This document shows, piece by piece, positions 7,221 to 10,463 of a stretch of 10,463 nucleotides of DNA. The DNA is from Betaproteobacteria bacterium. Lineage in GTDB: Bacteria > Pseudomonadota > Gammaproteobacteria > Burkholderiales > Burkholderiaceae_D. Made by a program: the position numbers and the translations under genes. The DNA is taken from the NCBI GenBank assembly GCA_015655165.1, contig JAATFN010000250.1:1-10463 (forward strand). The letters run 5' to 3'. Every line of letters begins with the position of its first letter. Within the stretch, counting starts at the first letter, position 1. The notes under the pieces were generated by a model. The model saw only the letters and a program-made list of their open reading frames with translations, searched no databases and was not told the origin of the DNA.

Positions 7221-7543
7221 TGGCAGCCGAAGAAAAAATGTTATTGACGGTGTTATTAAAACATGACCAGTCAAAGAATCTTGAAGATATTCAGTCGCAT
7301 ATGAAGCAAGTCGGTTGGTGGAATCGTTTTCCGGTTGCCGGTACCCGTGTTGTTTCATGGACAGTTGCAATGGGATTAGGACAAATTGTCACGCTTGAGT
7401 TAGCACCATCCCTGTTGCCATTGGTGAATGTCGAGTTAGAACGTTCAGCATGGGGGATATTTCGTACTGAATGTTATCCCACATATGATTTTGTTCCTGT
7501 ACGTGAGCGTATTTGCGAACGTGTTAAAAATGGAGGTCAATAA
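7217..7543 (+). CDS. Small conserved-looking protein of unknown function, possible ferredoxin-like alpha/beta fold
   Basis: This 108-residue protein starts in a 4-base ATGA overlap with the flavoprotein stop and has no good ribosome site, so it is probably made by translational coupling. An in-frame ATG at 7238 is an alternative. The predicted order is strand (MLLTVLLKHD), helix (LEDIQSHMKQVGWWNRF), strand pair (TRVVSWTVAMGLGQIVTLEL), helix (LLPLVNVELERSAWGIF), strand (TECYPTYDFV). That resembles a dimeric alpha/beta-barrel or ferredoxin-like fold, as in small monooxygenases, muconolactone isomerases and stress-response barrels. I recognise no defined family, though similar proteins seem familiar next to Rieske oxygenase genes. 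It is rich in Trp and has aromatic residues late (YPTYDF). It could be a small enzyme acting on a ring-derived intermediate or an accessory to the oxygenase; neither is shown. No signal peptide or membrane segment. Confidence 0.8.
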   Translation: MMAAEEKMLLTVLLKHDQSKNLEDIQSHMKQVGWWNRFPVAGTRVVSWTVAMGLGQIVTLELAPSLLPLVNVELERSAWGIFRTECYPTYDFVPVRERICERVKNGGQ

Positions 7544-7764
7544 TGCAAGAAGTTTATCTTAATCCGCATCAAGCCCGTCGTCGTCAACCGACACCTTACG
7601 AAGACTTATTGGGTGATTCAATTGAACGTGCCTTTGCAAGTGGAACAGATGACCTGACAGGTCTTGTTGCCTATTTGAATCGTTGTGGTCCCAGTTGCCC
7701 GAAAAACAATGGGGTATGGACGGAAGAAATATATAAAGAAGAAATTGCTCTGTTAGCCGATTAA
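7543..7764 (+). CDS. Small protein of unknown function with recombinase-like helix-turn-helix pattern
   Basis: This 73-residue protein has its ATG sharing one base with the preceding stop (TAATG) and a strong GGAGGT site at 7532-7537, so it is certainly expressed as part of the run. The sequence is helical: NPHQARRRQPTPYEDLLGDSI at 7-27, AFASGTDDLTGLVAYLNRCG at 30-49, then WTEEIYKEEIALL at 59-71. The pattern 'L..yLN..G.....g.Wt.e....e...L' resembles the small helix-turn-helix of serine recombinases. I recall database names such as 'recombinase-like helix-turn-helix domain-containing protein' for similar short proteins beside Rieske oxygenases. It has no recombinase catalytic domain and nothing suggests a mobile element. 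A DNA-binding regulator or a small oxygenase-associated protein are both open. Two Cys (C48, C52) are present but with no metal-site pattern. Confidence 0.78.
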   Translation: MQEVYLNPHQARRRQPTPYEDLLGDSIERAFASGTDDLTGLVAYLNRCGPSCPKNNGVWTEEIYKEEIALLAD

Positions 7765-7794
7765 TGTCGATTGACGCTTTGCATATTTATTGTT

Positions 7795-7800
7795 AGGAGA
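7795..7800 (+). promoter_or_regulatory. Shine-Dalgarno site setting the Rieske oxygenase start
   Basis: AGGAGA sits 6 bases before the ATG at 7807. It argues against the in-frame TTG at 7771, which would add 12 residues (TLCIFIVRRIV region) unlike Rieske oxygenase N-termini. Confidence 0.75.
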
Positions 7801-7806
7801 ATAGTC

Positions 7807-8850
7807 ATGAGAACGATAGCCAATGATCCAGTAGATGATGTTTTGAAGGTTGGGCTAAAAGATTTGTGGTATCCGATTTGTCCGTCGGATTTTGTAGCAG
7901 AGCGTCCTGTATCCATGCGTCGCTTGGGTAAAAAATTAGTACTGTGGCGAGAGTCTTCAGGAAAACTGCACGCATTGGAAGATCATTGTCCTCACCGCGG
8001 TGCTCCTTTATCCATGGGGGTTGCCATGGGTGACCGTATTGCTTGCGGTTATCACGGTGTGCAGGTTCGTTTTGATGGTGTTGTCACCAGTGTTCCAGGT
8101 AGCCCTGGTTGCAAGCTTGAAGGATCCCGTTCGACATTGGCATTCCATGTCAAAGAAGCACACGGTGCAATCTTCCTGTATAACGCGAACGAACAAATCG
8201 ATGAGCCTCCACCTTTGGTCTTGCCACCTGAACTGGAAGATCCTGAGTATTCGAACTTCCTATGTTATACAGAATGGAAGGGCGATTACCGTTATGTGCT
8301 TGATAACGTGATGGATCCAATGCATGGCACATTCTTGCATAAGCAATCCCACTCGATGGCCGAGGGTGATAACAAAGCGACATTCAGCATTCGTGAAACC
8401 GACATCGGTTTTATCTTTGAAAAAGAAGGTCAACGTAATGTGAACTTTGACTGGAGTGAGTGGGCAGACACCGGTATGCATTGGATGCGTTTGTCAATTC
8501 CATATCCAAAATCAGGTGGCCCTGGCGGCAGCTTTTTCATTATTGGAAGTTACACACCGATTGCAGACAATATTGCTGCCGTATTCCACTGGCGTTGCCG
8601 CAAGGTCAGTGACTGGCAAAAAAATACATGGCGTTTCTTATACCGCAATCGTCTGGAAGCGCGCCATTGGGCAGTGCTGGAGCAAGATCGTGTGGTACTT
8701 GAACTGATGGAGCCCGATGCCAATAAGCGTGAAACTCTATATCAGCATGATATGGGAATCGTGCGTTTGCGCAGACACCTACGCAACTTGGCGAAAGATG
8801 AACTGAGCCGGAAAGATGAAGAGAAAAATCCATCTGAAATTGCAGCTTGA
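7807..8850 (+). CDS. Rieske non-heme iron aromatic oxygenase, alpha (catalytic) subunit
   Basis: With the start at 7807 the protein has 347 residues, typical of the single-subunit-type oxygenases such as vanillate O-demethylase VanA and phthalate dioxygenase. The Rieske [2Fe-2S] site is complete: C61-P-H63, then 16 residues, then C80-G-Y-H83. The mononuclear iron site is DNVMDPMHGTFLH (166-178), giving H173 and H178 with the bridging D170, and D294 in EQDRVV as the likely third ligand. N-terminal WYPICPSDFV is also a family hallmark. The enzyme would use O2 and electrons from a reductase for dihydroxylation, monohydroxylation or O-/N-demethylation. The matching reductase is encoded at 9326-10279, with a RidA-like gene between. 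No small beta-subunit gene is seen, in line with an alpha-only oligomer. The substrate is unknown, probably an aromatic or heteroaromatic carboxylate given the neighbours. Confidence 0.92.
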   Translation: MRTIANDPVDDVLKVGLKDLWYPICPSDFVAERPVSMRRLGKKLVLWRESSGKLHALEDHCPHRGAPLSMGVAMGDRIACGYHGVQVRFDGVVTSVPGSPGCKLEGSRSTLAFHVKEAHGAIFLYNANEQIDEPPPLVLPPELEDPEYSNFLCYTEWKGDYRYVLDNVMDPMHGTFLHKQSHSMAEGDNKATFSIRETDIGFIFEKEGQRNVNFDWSEWADTGMHWMRLSIPYPKSGGPGGSFFIIGSYTPIADNIAAVFHWRCRKVSDWQKNTWRFLYRNRLEARHWAVLEQDRVVLELMEPDANKRETLYQHDMGIVRLRRHLRNLAKDELSRKDEEKNPSEIAA

Positions 8851-8873
8851 TAAATTAAGTGGATGAAAAAAAC

Positions 8874-9287
8874 ATGCCCACAGTACACCATGTTCTAACA
8901 CCAAAAGTACCAGAAAATGAAACTTCTACTTGGTCAAATTGTCTTGTGATTGGTAAAGACATCGTCATGTCTGGCATGACTGCACATCTTGCATCAAAAG
9001 AGAAATCATTAGGTATGTATGAACAGGCACACATTGTGCTTAATAAAATACTGAATTTGGTAGAAGCAGCAGGTGGCCATATCGGGAATATCTACAAATT
9101 GGTGATTTATGTCAAAGATATTTCTTATAAGGATGATGTTAGCTGTGCCAGGCGTGATTTTTTTAAGTCCATTTATCCATGCTCGACACTGGTTGAAGTC
9201 AGTAATTTTGTGTTCGAGGATATTGTGATTGAGATTGATGCATTCGCCAGACTGGATGTGGATATTCGTGATGCGATAAATAGTTGA
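8874..9287 (+). CDS. RidA/YjgF-family protein lacking the canonical active-site arginine
   Basis: The preferred start is ATG 8874 (137 residues), 10 bases after AAGTGGA. A GTG at 8859 would add five residues (VDEKN) and has no ribosome site. The fold signature is clear: VIGKDIVMSGMTA (25-37), the helix IVLNKILNLVEAAGGHIGNIYKLVIYVKD (54-82), and the C-terminal PCSTLVEV..FVFEDIVIEIDAFA (102-125). In RidA the motif is P-x-R-S/T, where the Arg binds the substrate carboxylate and is needed for 2-aminoacrylate hydrolysis. Here S104 stands in its place, while the later Glu (E120) is kept. This is a feature of the non-RidA Rid subgroups, often encoded in catabolic operons. Relatives include 2-aminomuconate deaminases, so action on an enamine or imine from a nitrogen-bearing ring is possible but unproven. 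The stretch looks more AT-rich than the genes before it. Confidence 0.85.
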   Translation: MPTVHHVLTPKVPENETSTWSNCLVIGKDIVMSGMTAHLASKEKSLGMYEQAHIVLNKILNLVEAAGGHIGNIYKLVIYVKDISYKDDVSCARRDFFKSIYPCSTLVEVSNFVFEDIVIEIDAFARLDVDIRDAINS

Positions 9288-9325
9288 TTCAGCATCGGAG
9301 TGATTAAATTTCAACTGGAATATTT

Positions 9326-10279
9326 ATGACAAGTAGCAATCTTTTATCTGTTCAGGTAACTGCAATGCGTCTTGAAGCCAAGGGCATTGTCAGTATTGAA
9401 TTAGGAAAGCCTGATCAGGACAACTTACCTTCTTTCGAGGCAGGTTCTCATATTGATTTGCATCTGGCTAACGGGTTAGTTCGCAGTTATTCTTTGCTGA
9501 GCTCACCGCAAAATCAGACGCATTATATCGTTGCTGTATTAAACGATCGTGACAGTTCAGGTGGTTCGCGTTTCATCCATGAAAAATTACGTGTTGGCGA
9601 CCTGATTGCTATTTCGGCACCGCGTAATAATTTCTCAGTAGATTTTTCTGCTGAACATTCAGTATTGATTGCTGGTGGTATTGGCGTCACGCCAATCATG
9701 TGCATGTTGAATGATTTACGTGCAAAAAAGAAGCAGGTTGAGGTACTTTATTGTGCACGTTCGAGAAGTGAAGCAGCATTTGTTGACATGCTTTCTCAAT
9801 ATCCGGAAGTGCAGTTCCATTTTGATGATGAACAATCTGCACCACCTGATTTAAAGTCTTATCTTGATAAAAGACCCAAAGATAGCCATGTTTATTGTTG
9901 TGGTCCGACAAAGATGCTGGATGCATTCGAAAATTTGTGTGAAGCACTTCACATGCCTAATGTGCATGTCGAACACTTTGCCGCAGCTGAGGATATGCAG
10001 TCGGTGCAAAACGATGAATATGTCGTCACGCTATCACAGAGTAATAAAACAATTAGTGTTCCTGCAGGGAAATCATTACTGGATGCCATATTAGATGCTG
10101 GTGTCAATATTGATCACAGTTGCAGGGAAGGTATTTGCGGTGCATGCGAAACCAAGGTACTGGAAGGTATTCCGGATCATCGCGATAACGTATTGACCAA
10201 AAGTGAACGTGCAGCAAATAAAACCATCATGGTGTGCGTTTCAGGTTGCATTTGCAAGAAACTGATACTAGACGTTTAA
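9326..10279 (+). CDS. VanB/phthalate dioxygenase reductase-type ferredoxin reductase (FMN, [2Fe-2S])
   Basis: The 317 residues are arranged as in the VanB/phthalate dioxygenase reductase family: an N-terminal flavin domain with RSYSL (53-57), an NAD(P)H domain with GGIGVTP (117-123) and CCGP (191-194), and a C-terminal plant-type ferredoxin domain with cluster ligands C266, C271, C274 (SCREGICGAC) and C304. The order flavin-NAD-ferredoxin distinguishes it from reductases with an N-terminal ferredoxin. It passes electrons from NAD(P)H via FMN to a [2Fe-2S] cluster and on to a Rieske oxygenase, almost certainly the one at 7807-8850. The start has only a weak TGGA (9316-9319) ahead, at 6 bases from ATG, so expression may be modest or depend on upstream translation. 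The tail has extra cysteines (C308, C310) after the ligand set, in a place where VanB proteins usually have variable residues. It is the last gene seen in the run. Confidence 0.93.
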   Translation: MTSSNLLSVQVTAMRLEAKGIVSIELGKPDQDNLPSFEAGSHIDLHLANGLVRSYSLLSSPQNQTHYIVAVLNDRDSSGGSRFIHEKLRVGDLIAISAPRNNFSVDFSAEHSVLIAGGIGVTPIMCMLNDLRAKKKQVEVLYCARSRSEAAFVDMLSQYPEVQFHFDDEQSAPPDLKSYLDKRPKDSHVYCCGPTKMLDAFENLCEALHMPNVHVEHFAAAEDMQSVQNDEYVVTLSQSNKTISVPAGKSLLDAILDAGVNIDHSCREGICGACETKVLEGIPDHRDNVLTKSERAANKTIMVCVSGCICKKLILDV

Positions 10280-10294
10280 AGCGTAATCAATAAG

Positions 10295-10328
10295 CAAAGA
10301 TAGTTCTCTGGCAAGCAGGTTTTTTGCC
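10295..10328 (+). repeat. Direct repeat copy 1, hairpin-forming
   Basis: This copy contains CAAAGA-T-AGTTCTCTGGCAAG followed by CAGG and a T run ending TTTTTGCC. GGCAAGCA can pair with TTTTTGCC around a GGT loop, with one mismatch and one G-T wobble. It is a near-copy of 10429-10463, with centres 135 bases apart. It starts 16 bases after the reductase stop. Confidence 0.65.
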
Positions 10329-10428
10329 CGAGCGGGGATGGTTGCGCCTTCAAATCGTCAATGTGGATGATTGCATTTTATTTTTCTGAGTGGCTTATGC
10401 ACTAAATATTTAATTGGGAAATAAATAA

Positions 10429-10463
10429 CAAAGAACAGTTCTCTGGCAAGAAGACTTTTTGCC
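10429..10463 (+). repeat. Direct repeat copy 2, hairpin-forming, cut by window end
   Basis: This copy contains CAAAGA-AC-AGTTCTCTGGCAAG then AAGAC and a T run ending TTTTTGCC at the last base. GGCAAGAA pairs with TTTTTGCC around a GAC loop: eight pairs, one a G-T wobble, with no mismatch. Differences from copy 1 lie mostly in the inner stem and loop, so the hairpin survives the sequence changes. The repeat may extend beyond the window. Confidence 0.65.

Larger units (their letters stand above)
10280..10463 (+). other. Non-coding tail after the operon
   Basis: No convincing gene is present in these 184 bases. They are AT-rich and contain two copies of a hairpin-forming repeat (10295-10328 and 10429-10463). 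No classical terminator, meaning a GC-rich stem followed by a T run, is visible: the T runs lie inside the hairpin 3' arms. A 10-codon frame from ATG 10338 is not credible. The operon end, or a leader for the next unit, probably falls here. Confidence 0.5.

Noticed and set aside
7543-7764. Reading the 73-residue helix-turn-helix-like gene as a recombinase remnant or mobile element mark
   Set aside because: There is no catalytic recombinase domain, no inverted or target-site repeats around it, and it is tightly coupled to metabolic genes.
10338-10370. Ten-codon peptide (ATG GTT GCG ...) as a leader peptide
   Set aside because: The G-rich stretch directly abuts the ATG with no proper spacing, and the peptide has no attenuation-like run of codons.
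10295-10463. CRISPR array from the two direct repeats
   Set aside because: There are only two copies with unequal sequence, and a spacer of about 100 bases is far too long for CRISPR.

Overview
All eleven intact genes and one truncated gene lie on the + strand, packed end to end with small overlaps or short gaps from base 1 to 10279. Together they look like one long catabolic operon, or two adjoining ones. By eye the G+C content is in the mid-to-high 40s percent. Shine-Dalgarno sites are mostly clear, and the proteins resemble those of Proteobacteria, most likely Betaproteobacteria (Burkholderiales). That placement is an impression from family resemblance, not a measurement.

Left module (1-4999): the C-terminal end of an IclR-type regulator, a short-chain dehydrogenase-like protein that has lost most of its catalytic residues, a thiamine-diphosphate (ThDP) enzyme of the acetolactate synthase/benzoylformate decarboxylase superfamily, an aspartate dehydrogenase-family protein, and an aldehyde dehydrogenase. 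From memory, and not checkable here, Pseudomonas aeruginosa carries a similar SDR-ThDP-AspDH-ALDH run around its characterised aspartate dehydrogenase PA3505. If so, the left half is a recurring module rather than a chance grouping.

Right module (5062-10279): a two-domain extradiol dioxygenase of the VOC superfamily, a flavoprotein ring hydroxylase resembling 6-hydroxynicotinate 3-monooxygenase and salicylate hydroxylases, two small coupled genes of unknown function, a Rieske non-heme iron oxygenase, a RidA-family protein lacking the usual active-site arginine, and a VanB-type flavin/[2Fe-2S] reductase that probably feeds the Rieske oxygenase.

A plausible overall reading is as follows. The Rieske oxygenase and its reductase, plus the flavin hydroxylase, activate an aromatic or N-heteroaromatic acid. 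The extradiol dioxygenase opens the ring. The aldehyde dehydrogenase, ThDP enzyme, SDR-like protein, RidA-like protein and aspartate dehydrogenase process the (possibly nitrogen-containing) fragments. The substrate cannot be read from sequence, and I know of no described pathway with exactly this set.

The last 184 bases (10280-10463) hold no convincing gene. They contain two near-identical copies of a roughly 35-base hairpin-forming sequence, the second cut by the window edge.
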